From Puniceicoccales bacterium Verruco_01 (lineage in GTDB: Bacteria; Verrucomicrobiota; Verrucomicrobiia; Opitutales; Oceanipulchritudinaceae), in NCBI GenBank assembly GCA_001604565.1, contig LVBV01000005.1, positions 1 through 64,000 of the forward strand: a stretch of DNA of 64,000 nt. Direction: 5' to 3'. Below the pieces are notes generated by a model. The model saw only the letters and a program-made list of their open reading frames with translations. It did not search any database and had not been told where the DNA came from. A program made the translations under genes and the position numbers. Shown piece after piece: positions 43,356 through 51,991 of the stretch (position 1 is its first letter; the number at the start of each line of letters is the position of its first letter).

Positions 43356-44840
43356 TTATTGATTCGCCGCCCCGGACTCCTGCCGTGCCCTGAGCGCCTT
43401 GAGGGCCTCGACGCCCTGCGTGTACCCGGGGTTGAGTCGCAGGGCCGTCTCGTAGGCGCGGATGGCGGCGGCGGTGTCGCCCTTTTTCACATATGCTTCC
43501 GCGAGACTGTCGAAGGCGTTGAACGAGGCAGGGCATTCCCGGGTGTTGAGTTCAAAGACCTGGATCGCCTCATCCACGGCGTTGTCGTAAAGGAGGATGT
43601 AGCCGAGGGTGTTCAGCTCGCGTTCGCCAAAGCGGTAGCCGGGCGCGTTTTCGGCCTTGAGGGTTGCATACAAAGACAGCGCGCCGTCGATGCCGCGGGA
43701 CTTCATTTCTTGCAGCATCGCATCGGCGATCGACCGGCCGGGTGCTTGCCAAGGCTTGTTGTCCAAAATCGCCTGCGCCGCTGCGGAAATTTCGTCGAGG
43801 CCGTCGTTGCGGTTGTCGAGAAGGATCAGCGTGCGGTTCCGCCGCAGGTCGCGCCAGAAGAGGACGCGGAAGCCGCCAAAGTTGCCCGTGTGGAACGCCG
43901 CGTCGGGTCCCGCGTCGACCGGCCCCTCATACTTGACGTTCCATCCGAGGCCCTGCCCCACGCCGTTGTAGAGAATCGGCCCCTTGTCCGCGCCGAGCGG
44001 CGTCAGTGCGTCGGCGGTCAGTTCGCCCGTCAGTTTGCCCGAAAACCATGCCTGCGCGAAGCGGTGAAGGTCGCCCGCCGTCGAATACACGCCGCCATCG
44101 CCCACGATGCCCGCGAGGTTGCGGTCGATCCACCAGCGTTCGTAACCGCGCCGGGTGAGCAAGGCGCCTTCCGCCGCGCCTTCGGGCAACTGCGGGCCAA
44201 CACCCGAATGAGTCATGCCCGTCGGGGTGAAAATGTGCGTTTGCAGGTAATCGGCATAGCTCGTGCCGGACGCTTTTTCGATGACGATGGCCAGCACCGC
44301 GTAGCCGGTGTTCGAATAATTCCAGCCCATGCCCGCCGGAAACTGGACCGGGGGGCGGCGTTCGATGATCCGGGCGATGAGGTCGGCATTGTTCGCCGGG
44401 GCGGGGCCGTTCCAGTCGCCAAGGATGGCGTGGATGTCCGGCAGGCCCGAGGTATGCGTCATGAGGTGCCGCAGCGTGATGCCCGGGTAAGGCCAGTCGG
44501 GAATGTAATGGCCCACTTCATCGGAGAGCTTCAGCCTGCCCTCGCGTGCAAGGCAGAGAATGGCCGTGGCTGTGAACGGCTTGGTGACGGAGGCGAGTTC
44601 AAAGACCGTGTCCGGAGTCAGCGGCTTCTGCCCGGCGATGTCGGCAACTCCGAAAGCCTTGGCGTAGAGGACCGTATCGCCCTCGGCGAGCAGGCACACG
44701 CCGTTGAAGATCCCGCGACGGGCACAGTCCGTCAGCATGTCGTCGAGCGTGTCTGCAGTCAGGGACAGTGCCGCGCAACAAGTGGGCAGCGGGGCAATCA
44801 GGGCATGGAATGCGAGGCAGAGGCGGGCCAACCGTTTCAT
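43356..44840 (-). CDS. exported serine beta-lactamase-like hydrolase with C-terminal TPR repeats
   Basis: A 494-residue protein with a signal peptide (residues ~1-24). The catalytic domain is class C beta-lactamase/DD-peptidase-like: SxxK in ELASVTKPFTA (~75), the YxN motif in WNYSNTGYAVL and, near residue 320, HTGNFGG in place of the usual KTG. The last ~85 residues form about two tetratricopeptide repeats (LNTLGYILLYDNAVDEAIQVF; AFDSLAEAYVKKGDTAAAIRAY). Such enzymes act as esterases, peptidases or D-amino-acid hydrolases rather than true beta-lactamases; the substrate is unknown. Start ATG 44840, with a GTG two codons upstream as alternative. The IS remnant ends about 65 bp past its stop. 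Confidence 0.9.
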   Translation of the reverse strand: MKRLARLCLAFHALIAPLPTCCAALSLTADTLDDMLTDCARRGIFNGVCLLAEGDTVLYAKAFGVADIAGQKPLTPDTVFELASVTKPFTATAILCLAREGRLKLSDEVGHYIPDWPYPGITLRHLMTHTSGLPDIHAILGDWNGPAPANNADLIARIIERRPPVQFPAGMGWNYSNTGYAVLAIVIEKASGTSYADYLQTHIFTPTGMTHSGVGPQLPEGAAEGALLTRRGYERWWIDRNLAGIVGDGGVYSTAGDLHRFAQAWFSGKLTGELTADALTPLGADKGPILYNGVGQGLGWNVKYEGPVDAGPDAAFHTGNFGGFRVLFWRDLRRNRTLILLDNRNDGLDEISAAAQAILDNKPWQAPGRSIADAMLQEMKSRGIDGALSLYATLKAENAPGYRFGERELNTLGYILLYDNAVDEAIQVFELNTRECPASFNAFDSLAEAYVKKGDTAAAIRAYETALRLNPGYTQGVEALKALRARQESGAANQ

Positions 44841-44938
44841 GCCCACATGAATGCGTTTGAATAATGAGGCGTCAATCCATCCTAGGCGGGTGGTTCAAAA
44901 GTCATTTGTGCGGCAGATACAAAGTAGAGCATGCGGTT

Positions 44939-44970
44939 GAAAAAGGCCCGGTGCTCGCCGGGACTTTTTC
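44939..44970 (-). terminator. intrinsic terminator of the aminotransferase gene
   Basis: Stem AAAAAG-CCCGG / CCGGG-CTTTTT with a small internal mismatch (44939-44970), lying 10 bp past the aminotransferase stop. The A and T arms make it usable from both strands. Confidence 0.75.
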
Positions 44971-44979
44971 AGTTACAAG

Positions 44980-46188
44980 CTAAAGAACGCTGACGAGAGC
45001 GTGGTGCTCGGCGAGGGCACGCACGCCATCTTTCCAAAGGTCCTCCGGAGTCAGGAGACTTAGCACGGCAAAGGCGTCATCCCCGAGGTCGTAGTAGTAA
45101 CCCGGATGGATGACGACACCCCGCTCCTCCAGAAGGCTGAGGGCGAAACCGTCCTCGTCGGCAATCCCTTCCATCGCGACAAGCCCGTACCACCCGCCCT
45201 CCACCGGTGGAACAGTCAGACCCGGCTTGCCTGCGAGTTCCGCGCGCAGGAACTCCATGTTCGCGGCGATGCGCCGTGCCACCTGCCCCTGAATGATTTC
45301 GCGGCGCGGCATCCAGAGAGGCAGTGCGTTCTGCACCGGTGCGTTCACGGACAAAAACGTGTCGGCGATCATCTCCAGCCTGCGGCAGGCCTCCTCGGCA
45401 TCCGTGCCCTGCGTGAGGATCCATGCGAGCTTCATCTGCGGCATGGCAAGGAGCTTGGAAAGCCCGCCAAGGACGAAGGACAAGGGTCCCTCCCGCCCAG
45501 CGAGGGTGCGTACCGCCGAGGCGCGCGGGGCGATCGGATAATCGGCAAATACTTCGTCGCAGATGAGGGCCAGCCCCCTCTCCTGTGCCGTGCGACAGAG
45601 AAAATCGGCATCGCCTGCGTCCAGATAGGAACCCGTCGGATTGTTCGGACTCACGACGATGATCGCCCTTGCCTTTGCGGAAAGAGCCGCGAGGAGACTC
45701 TTCCGGTCGATCCTCCATCCGTCAGTCTCCAAATGGAGGCGATACGGCATGAGGGTCACATCGCACACGTCCGCGAGAAACTGGAAGAGCGGGTAACTCG
45801 GCACAGGCGCGAGAAGCGCGTCCCCGTTGTTGCAGAGAAGGCGAAAGAGATGGCTGTACGCCTCCGACGTGCTGGCGCAGAGCATCAGGCGGTTTCCCGG
45901 CACGGGGACGCCCGCCTGCGCATACAGGTCCCGCACCGCCTTGCGCGCAACGGGCAGGCCGAGGGGATCGGGATTGTAATGGAGGTTTTCCAGAGAGGCG
46001 AAATCATGCGAGGGATCGAAGGCGCTGTAGTCGAATCCAGAGCGTGTGGGGTTGGAGATGGTGAGGTCGATGAGTTTTTTGTTCGATTCGCGGGCCGCGC
46101 GGCAGGCCGACGCCAGCACATTTTCACCCAGATCCCAGTTCGTCCTCCGGGAGAAAACGGGGCGTTTCGCTTTGCCTGCATCCTTCAT
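44980..46188 (-). CDS. class I/II pyridoxal-phosphate aminotransferase
   Basis: A 402-residue fold-type I aminotransferase. Landmarks are IDLTISNPTRSGF at the N-terminus, ASTSEAYSHLFRLLCNNGD, the VVSPNNPTGSYLD block, LICDEVFADY and the PLP-binding Lys in VLGGLSKLLAMPQMKLAW. The C-terminus holds GVVIHPGYYYDLG, where most relatives carry an Arg for the substrate carboxylate further on. It resembles AspC/AlaA-type enzymes; the substrate pair is not clear. The ATG at 46188 is chosen because the preceding residues (MLPPRRRRAG) look like leader. Confidence 0.9.
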   Translation of the reverse strand: MKDAGKAKRPVFSRRTNWDLGENVLASACRAARESNKKLIDLTISNPTRSGFDYSAFDPSHDFASLENLHYNPDPLGLPVARKAVRDLYAQAGVPVPGNRLMLCASTSEAYSHLFRLLCNNGDALLAPVPSYPLFQFLADVCDVTLMPYRLHLETDGWRIDRKSLLAALSAKARAIIVVSPNNPTGSYLDAGDADFLCRTAQERGLALICDEVFADYPIAPRASAVRTLAGREGPLSFVLGGLSKLLAMPQMKLAWILTQGTDAEEACRRLEMIADTFLSVNAPVQNALPLWMPRREIIQGQVARRIAANMEFLRAELAGKPGLTVPPVEGGWYGLVAMEGIADEDGFALSLLEERGVVIHPGYYYDLGDDAFAVLSLLTPEDLWKDGVRALAEHHALVSVL

Positions 46189-46255
46189 TAGGAAAAATCC
46201 AGCACGCCGGCGTCGCGGGGGCAACAAGTATGATGGCGTCGGGCACTACGGCGTC

Positions 46256-46280
46256 CACGTGGAATACGTAGTTTTACGTA
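46256..46280. promoter_or_regulatory. cluster of small palindromes upstream of flagellin
   Basis: CCACGTGG (46256-46263) is followed by TACGTA-GTTT-TACGTA (46265-46280), directly upstream of the sigma28-like promoter. Such a spot could be an operator; it could equally be chance. Confidence 0.3.
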
Positions 46281-46290
46281 CGCTTTTTTC

Positions 46291-46313
46291 TAAAGTTCAC
46301 CCGTCAAATCCGA
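46291..46313 (+). promoter_or_regulatory. sigma28 (FliA)-like promoter
   Basis: TAAAGTTC at 46291-46298 and CCGA at 46310-46313 match the flagellar consensus TAAAGTTT / GCCGATAA, with the spacer one base shorter than ideal and a weak 3' half of the -10. It lies about 60 bases before the flagellin ATG, where such a promoter is expected. Confidence 0.5.
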
Positions 46314-46374
46314 ATTGTGTCCTGTCGGCCAATCATTCCGGAAGAATCCGGGAGGCGAAACCGAGGGCAAAGAA

Positions 46375-47358
46375 ATGAGCGAAATCCATCTTACCGCGTC
46401 CGTGAGGAAAAACCTCCTCGTGCTGGAGAGGATGAACAAACAGTTGAACCGGACAACCGATCGTCTGACCGCCGAAAAGAAGGTCATTCGCGCGGCGGAC
46501 AACCCTGCGGCCTATTACGCCTCGAAGAATCTGGAATGGGCGTCGGACTCTTTGGAGCTGCGTCTCGACGGCATGAACGAATCCGCCTCGCTCATCTCCA
46601 GCGCGGACAACGGCATTTCCAGCATCCAGAACTACATCATCCAGATGAAGGGATTGGTTGACGACGCGCTCGCCAATTCCAATGCCGACACGCGGCGTCA
46701 GCTGGGCCAGGAATTCAACGTCCTCATCGGCCAGATCCGCGACACGACCAAGGACTCCGCTTTCGGTGGGATCAACCTCCTGTACAACAACGATTCGAGC
46801 ACCGTCCGCCTGAACCGCGACGGTTCCTCCTCGGTAACGCTGGAGGGCGTGAACATCTCCGCCGCCGCCGGCAATCCCGACGCCAACGGCGAGGTGGAAG
46901 CCTCGGGCATCAGCCGGGGTTACATCGCCACGGATTCCTTTGGCGTCACCTCGATGCAGTATGAGACCTACGCCCTCACCTTCGACCGCAACGGCGAATC
47001 ATTCGTGGGCATCAAGAGCGCGGGCGTGAACGGCGATAGTCACGAGATCGACTGGGGCGACGACAACTATCAGAAGCTGCTCACTTCGCTGGAGGCCGAT
47101 CTGCAGAAATTCGACGTGAACCTGCGGGCGGAATCGACGCTACTGGCTGCGGACCGCGCCGTGATCGTCATGAGGCAGAAGTTCACAGAGAACCTTCAGA
47201 CAGTGCTCGACGATGGTTCGGAGAAGCTCGTCGCGTGCGACATCAACGAGGAATCGGCCAACGCCCTCTCGCTGAAGACTTCGCAGGGGCTGGCAATCAA
47301 CTGCCTAGGCGGGGCAAGTCGCATGGCGCAGCAGGCGCTGACAATCCTCGGAGGGTAG
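46375..47358 (+). CDS. flagellin (filament protein)
   Basis: A 327-residue flagellin. The N-terminal D0/D1 helices (~1-140) show the family pattern: LERMNKQLNRTTDRLTAEKKVIRAADNPAAYYASKNLE, then ISSADNGISSIQNYI. The central variable part is small. The C-terminal D0 helix (~295-327) has ESANALSLKTSQGLAI and ASRMAQQALTILGG. It folds into the external filament once exported by the flagellar type III machine. Length is short-normal. No other flagellar gene lies in the window; the sigma28-like promoter just upstream agrees with late-gene control. It could be one of several flagellin copies. Confidence 0.88.
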   Translation: MSEIHLTASVRKNLLVLERMNKQLNRTTDRLTAEKKVIRAADNPAAYYASKNLEWASDSLELRLDGMNESASLISSADNGISSIQNYIIQMKGLVDDALANSNADTRRQLGQEFNVLIGQIRDTTKDSAFGGINLLYNNDSSTVRLNRDGSSSVTLEGVNISAAAGNPDANGEVEASGISRGYIATDSFGVTSMQYETYALTFDRNGESFVGIKSAGVNGDSHEIDWGDDNYQKLLTSLEADLQKFDVNLRAESTLLAADRAVIVMRQKFTENLQTVLDDGSEKLVACDINEESANALSLKTSQGLAINCLGGASRMAQQALTILGG

Positions 47359-47440
47359 CCCGCCTCGGGAAAAGGGACGGAATACTTGCCCCCGGGGCGG
47401 CTCCAACGTTTGCTGGAAAACCGGCAAACTTGTAACTCCG

Positions 47441-47932
47441 ATGACATTCAAACGCTCGATTCTCTCTCTTCTTCTTTTCCTTGCTCCGTTTTCTCAATCA
47501 TTCGCCGCGGCAGCCGGGGCGGAGCCTTCTTTTGACGAAGTCCTCGCAAAGGCCGCCGCCGAGCACAAGAGAGTCCTCATCGACTTTTCCGGCTCGGACT
47601 GGTGCTACTGGTGTCAGGTGATGGAGAAGGACGTCCTCACTAAGGACGAGTTCAAGGCCTATGCGGACAAGAACCTTGTGGTGCTCGTCGCGGACTTTCC
47701 CTCACGGACCCAGCTTTCGCGCGAGGTTCAGGAGCGCAATTACTTCCTCAAGAACAAATATCGCGTGAACGGTTTTCCGACCTTTGTGGTCCTCGCGCCA
47801 GATGGTCGTGAACTGGACCGAGTGGTGGGATACGTGCGCGGCGGTCCGCAAGCCTTCATCGAAATCCTGCGAAAGACCGAGAACATCCCCGCGCAGGGGG
47901 CCGAGAATCCTCCCGCGGCGGAAAAAAAGTAG
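47441..47932 (+). CDS. exported thioredoxin-like protein
   Basis: A 163-residue thioredoxin-fold protein with a signal peptide (residues 1-22, SQSFA). The redox motif is WCYWC (~51-55) in IDFSGSDWCYWCQVMEKDVL; the cis-Pro is in GFPTFVVL. The SDWCxWC pattern is the type found in DsbD-gamma-like or SoxW-like periplasmic reductants. It likely reduces disulfides in the envelope. A Pro/Ala-rich tail ends the chain. It lies between the flagellin and an ABC-F gene without evident link. Confidence 0.88.
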   Translation: MTFKRSILSLLLFLAPFSQSFAAAAGAEPSFDEVLAKAAAEHKRVLIDFSGSDWCYWCQVMEKDVLTKDEFKAYADKNLVVLVADFPSRTQLSREVQERNYFLKNKYRVNGFPTFVVLAPDGRELDRVVGYVRGGPQAFIEILRKTENIPAQGAENPPAAEKK

Positions 47933-47969
47933 TCTTGTTGACGCCGCCCGCGCCACTCTATGATGACGC

Positions 47970-49775
47970 GTGCCCATCTCCTTCCGCAAAGTGGAACTTG
48001 GCTTCGGCGGACCGAAGCTGCTTCTGGATGTCTCCTTCGTCATCGGCGAGGGCGAACGTGCCTGCATCGTGGGCCGCAACGGCGCAGGCAAGAGCACGAT
48101 TTTGCGTATCGCGTCGGGACTGGTGAAGCCCGATTCCGGCGAGGTGGGCCGTCCGTCGCCGGAGCGCATCGGCATCCTTCAACAGGAAATACCCGACTCA
48201 CGTCCCGGCACGGCCCTCGACCTTGTGACGGAGCCTCTTTTGGGTACCGGCGTTCCGGAATGGGATGCCTCGCACAGGGCGGAGCGCGTCCTAGAAAGCC
48301 TCGGTCTCAAACCGCGCGAGGTCTTCAATTCCATGTCCGCGGGCACCAAGCGGCGCGTCTTCCTCGCTAGGGCGCTGGTGACGGAGCCGGAGCTGCTCCT
48401 GCTCGACGAGCCGACAAACCACCTCGACATCGTCTCCATCGCGATTCTCGAAAAGGCGCTTCTTTCCTTCAAGGGGGCGATCCTCTTTGTCACGCACGAC
48501 CGGGCCTTCCTCCAGAATGTGGCCACCCGCATCCTCGACCTAGACCGGGCGCATCTCACGGCGTGGGACTGCGATTACGCGACCTATCTCGCCCGAAAGG
48601 AGGAATGGCTTGAGGCCGAGGAACGCAACGCAGCCGTCTTCGACAAGAAGCTGGCACAGGAGGAGGCGTGGCTGCGCCGTGGCGTGAAGGCCCGCCGCAC
48701 CCGCAACGAAGGCCGTGTCCGCGCGCTCCTGAAAATGCGCGAGGAACGCCGCGCCCGTCGCGAAAAGGAAGGCACTGCCCGCCTGCGGATCGAGAGCGCC
48801 TCGCGGGGTGGCGTGAAGGTCATCGCGGTGGAAAATCTCAATTATTCGTGGGAGGGTCGCCCTCTCGTACGCGATTTTTCAGACGTTGTGGAACGCGGGG
48901 ACCGCATCGGCATCGTGGGGCCGAACGGTTCGGGCAAGAGCACCCTTGTGAAGCTCCTTCTCGGCCTCTTGAAGCCGGATTCCGGCACCGTGGAGCCGGG
49001 CACAGGCCTGGAAATCGCCTACTTCGACCAGACTCGCGAGATTCTGAAGGAGGACCAGACCGTGCAGGAGGCCCTCGCGGAAGGACGCGACACCATCGAG
49101 GTCTTCGGGAAAAAGAAGCACGTCATGAGCTATCTTCAGGACTTCCTTTTCCCTCCGGAACGGGCGCGGAGCCCCGTCTCGATGCTCTCGGGCGGAGAGA
49201 AAAGCCGACTGATGCTGGCGAAGCTCTTCGCGAAAAAGTTCAATCTCCTCGTGATGGACGAGCCGACGAACGACCTCGATCTGGAGACGTTGGAACTGCT
49301 GGAAGAGCTGATCGCCTCCTACGAGGGCACGCTTCTGCTCGTCAGCCACGACCGCGCCTTTCTCGACAACGTGGTGACGGAGATCTACGCCCTCGACGGC
49401 TCGGGGAACGTGGAGTGCCTTGTCGGCGGCTGCAGCGACGCCCTTGCCGCCCTCGCCGCGAAATCGGCTTCCGCGCCGACATTGGAGAAAACCGCTTCCG
49501 TCAAAGGCAAACAGAAGGCGGAAAAGCCGCGCAAATTCCTGAACCGCGAAAAATGGGAGCTGGAGGCGATTCCCGGCGAGATCGAGACCCTCGAAAAGGA
49601 GAGCGCCACCCTCGCCGCAAAGCTGGCCGAACCCGCCACCTACCAGCAGAACGCGGACGAAGTACCCGCCCTCAACGCCCGGTTGCACGAAATCGAGGCA
49701 GCCACAGAGAAAAAATTCGCCCGCTGGGAGGAACTGGAGGCCCTTCGCAAACAACTGGAAAATTCACAAGAGTGA
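47970..49775 (+). CDS. ABC-F ATPase, Uup-like
   Basis: A 601-residue soluble protein with two ABC domains and no membrane part. Walker A motifs are GRNGAGKST (~35) and GPNGSGKST (~310). Signature motifs are MSAGTKRR and LSGGEKSR, and Walker B motifs are LLLLDEPTNHLD and LLVMDEPTNDLD. The linker is basic and helical (~225-290, the P-site-tRNA-interaction motif). A coiled-coil end (~530-600) matches Uup. Uup-type proteins act on ribosomes or DNA during replication stress. The start is GTG at 47970; I see no good alternative ATG and no strong ribosome-binding site. Confidence 0.94.
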   Translation: MPISFRKVELGFGGPKLLLDVSFVIGEGERACIVGRNGAGKSTILRIASGLVKPDSGEVGRPSPERIGILQQEIPDSRPGTALDLVTEPLLGTGVPEWDASHRAERVLESLGLKPREVFNSMSAGTKRRVFLARALVTEPELLLLDEPTNHLDIVSIAILEKALLSFKGAILFVTHDRAFLQNVATRILDLDRAHLTAWDCDYATYLARKEEWLEAEERNAAVFDKKLAQEEAWLRRGVKARRTRNEGRVRALLKMREERRARREKEGTARLRIESASRGGVKVIAVENLNYSWEGRPLVRDFSDVVERGDRIGIVGPNGSGKSTLVKLLLGLLKPDSGTVEPGTGLEIAYFDQTREILKEDQTVQEALAEGRDTIEVFGKKKHVMSYLQDFLFPPERARSPVSMLSGGEKSRLMLAKLFAKKFNLLVMDEPTNDLDLETLELLEELIASYEGTLLLVSHDRAFLDNVVTEIYALDGSGNVECLVGGCSDALAALAAKSASAPTLEKTASVKGKQKAEKPRKFLNREKWELEAIPGEIETLEKESATLAAKLAEPATYQQNADEVPALNARLHEIEAATEKKFARWEELEALRKQLENSQE

Positions 49776-49789
49776 AAGAAAAACCGGAA

Positions 49790-49972
49790 TTTTTAACCGC
49801 AGATATACGCAGATTCAGAAAACAAGACTCCAAAGTTTTTTATCCACAGATCAAAAGGGATTTACACAGATAGAAAAAGGAAGAGTCCGGTTTCTGTAAT
49901 CCCTGTTTCATCCCTTCTCATCGGTGGATAAAATTCTTCCTCTGGATATCTGCGTAATCTGCGGTTAAAAAT
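49790..49972. repeat. ~180-bp imperfect inverted repeat (long hairpin element)
   Basis: The left end TTTTTAACCGCAGAT at 49790-49804 and the next bases recur in reverse complement at 49946-49971 (GCGTAATCTGCGGTTAAAAA). Inner segments also pair: TTATCCACAGATCAAAAGGGAT (about 49839-49861) with ATCCCTTCTCATCGGTGGATAA (about 49910-49931). The whole folds into one long interrupted hairpin. CACAGAT-type motifs are repeated within the arms. It sits between the ABC-F and PBP2 genes and resembles a MITE or a REP-like intergenic family; its copy number in the genome is unknown. Confidence 0.75.
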
Positions 49973-50041
49973 CCTTCTTACCCATTCCTCTCCGATTCTG
50001 TGCTGCCCCACGCCGGTTTTTTGGTTTAATGGCTCTCAGCG

Positions 50042-51958
50042 ATGGCCCGACCCCAGGACAACGACCCCGATTCCTTTGTTGCCATCCGTCCGCGCATGTT
50101 CGTCGTGGCGGGGGTGTTCATCGTGCTGTTTCTCATCCTGCTGGCCGGGCTCTTCAAGGTGCAGATTCTCGACTACTCTGGGATGATGGAGCAGCAGCAG
50201 CGCCAGAACTACCGGCGCATCCTGATCCCCGGCCCGCGCGGCGACATCCGCGACCGCGACGGACGGCTCCTGGTGGGCAACCGTCCGCTCTTTTCTGCCG
50301 TCGTGTATTTGAACGAGCTTCGCAAGGAATTTCGCAGGGAGTACTTGGAACGGGTGCGCGACTATCGCGAGAGCGGAATCGTCATGAAGAGCGACGATGT
50401 GGAGATCGAGTCCCGTCAGGCGGTGGTGCAGCGCTACATGGACAAGGTGAACGTCATCACCGGACGGCACGATGTGGTCAGCTCGCGCGACATCGAGCGC
50501 CACTTCAGCCGCGACCTGCTCCTGCCCTTCACGCTGAAGGACGACATCCCTCAGGAGGAATACGCCCGCCTCATCGAACAGCTCCCGGTGGACAGCCCGG
50601 TGCAGATCCTGACCGAGAGCGCGCGTTACTACCCCTACGGACGCATGGCGGCGCACACGCTGGGCTTTGTGGTGAGTAGCGACGATACCTACGATGCCTC
50701 CGCCGCGATCGGCAACGAGGACCTGCGCACCTTCAAGAAAAAGGGCAAGGCGGGCCGCACGGGGCTGGAACTGCAATTCGACGACATTCTTCAGGGTGAT
50801 CCTGGCGGGGAAATCTGGGTGGTCGATCCGAGCGGCTTCCAGCACAAAAGGGTCGATTTCCGCCGCCCGGTGAAGGGGAGCGACATCGTTACGAGTCTCG
50901 ACGCGGACCTGCAACTGGCGGCGGAAAAAGCCCTCGGCAGCCACACGGGTGCCGTGGTGGTGATGGACATCAAAACGGGGGAGATCCTCGCCCTTGCAAG
51001 CGAGCCCGCCTACGACCTGAACGACCTCACCCCCTTCATCCCGACGAAAGTGTACAACGATATCCGCGACCGCGGCGCATGGATCAACCGCGCCACGCAG
51101 GGGCTTTATCCGCCGGGTTCCACCTTCAAGATGGTGACGGCCACCGCCGCCTACCGAGCCGGGACGTTGACGGAGACGATGCAGATCAACTGCCCCGGCT
51201 ACCTCACAATCGGCGGGCGCCGCTTCCACAACGACGACAAGACCGACCACGGCCTCTTGGACGTTCGCCACGCCATCGCGGAGAGCAACAACGTCTTCTT
51301 CTATACCCTCGGCGTCCAGACCGGCATCGACGCCATCGCGGACACAGCTCGGATGTACGGCTTCGACAAGCCGACGGGAATCGAGCTTCCCGGCGAGACG
51401 AGCCGCAGCGTCGTGCCCGACGCCGATTACAAAAAGCGCCGCTTCGGCGAGGGCTGGTTCACAGGCGACACGGCGAACGCCTCCATCGGGCAGGGATACC
51501 TGCTTGTGACCCCGCTCCAGCTCTGCACGTACACGGCCTCGCTCGCCCGGCGCCGAACGATCACGCACCCCACCTTGTTAAAAGTTGATCCGGCGCATCC
51601 GCGCGACCTCGGCGGCGAGCCGCTCCCCCTCACCGACTCGCAATACGCCTCCCTCATGGACGGGATGCGACTCTGCGTCACGCAGGGCACGGGCATCCTT
51701 GCCCAACGGAAAGTGAACATGCCAATCGCCGGCAAGACGGGCACGGCGCAAATCTACATTTCCGGACGCGAATCAACCATCGCGTGGTTCACCTGCTTCG
51801 CGCCGAGTTACGACCCCCGCATTGCCGTGACGGTGATGATCGAGGGCCTTGATCCCGGGGAGAATCTTTTCGGAGGATCGACCTCGGGCCCCATCGCGCG
51901 CGAGGTGCTGAAGGCATGGGAAAACAAGTATCTGTCCCCCACCCCGGCGGCGCCTTAG
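50042..51958 (+). CDS. mrdA: penicillin-binding protein 2 (elongasome transpeptidase)
   Basis: A 638-residue class B PBP that cross-links peptidoglycan for cell elongation with RodA. Residues 1-18 are cytoplasmic; one membrane helix lies at ~20-42. The pedestal domain starts near GPRGDIRDRDGRLL (~60). The transpeptidase domain (~300-625) has SxxK in PPGSTFKMVTA, SxN in AESNNVFFY and KTG in IAGKTGTAQIY. Length and order fit PBP2 rather than FtsI. rodA and mreBCD are not in the window. Confidence 0.95.
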   Translation: MARPQDNDPDSFVAIRPRMFVVAGVFIVLFLILLAGLFKVQILDYSGMMEQQQRQNYRRILIPGPRGDIRDRDGRLLVGNRPLFSAVVYLNELRKEFRREYLERVRDYRESGIVMKSDDVEIESRQAVVQRYMDKVNVITGRHDVVSSRDIERHFSRDLLLPFTLKDDIPQEEYARLIEQLPVDSPVQILTESARYYPYGRMAAHTLGFVVSSDDTYDASAAIGNEDLRTFKKKGKAGRTGLELQFDDILQGDPGGEIWVVDPSGFQHKRVDFRRPVKGSDIVTSLDADLQLAAEKALGSHTGAVVVMDIKTGEILALASEPAYDLNDLTPFIPTKVYNDIRDRGAWINRATQGLYPPGSTFKMVTATAAYRAGTLTETMQINCPGYLTIGGRRFHNDDKTDHGLLDVRHAIAESNNVFFYTLGVQTGIDAIADTARMYGFDKPTGIELPGETSRSVVPDADYKKRRFGEGWFTGDTANASIGQGYLLVTPLQLCTYTASLARRRTITHPTLLKVDPAHPRDLGGEPLPLTDSQYASLMDGMRLCVTQGTGILAQRKVNMPIAGKTGTAQIYISGRESTIAWFTCFAPSYDPRIAVTVMIEGLDPGENLFGGSTSGPIAREVLKAWENKYLSPTPAAP

Positions 51959-51991
51959 CGAACATCGGCACTGGCCGAAGTGAGGAGGACC

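Noticed and set aside
43221-44864. 547-codon open frame opposite the serine hydrolase
   Set aside because: Antisense shadow with His/Arg/Val-rich composition; the minus frame has the SxxK and YxN motifs and a signal peptide.
50036-51568. 510-codon open frame opposite the PBP2 gene
   Set aside because: Antisense shadow; no membrane helix, motif or ribosome-binding site.
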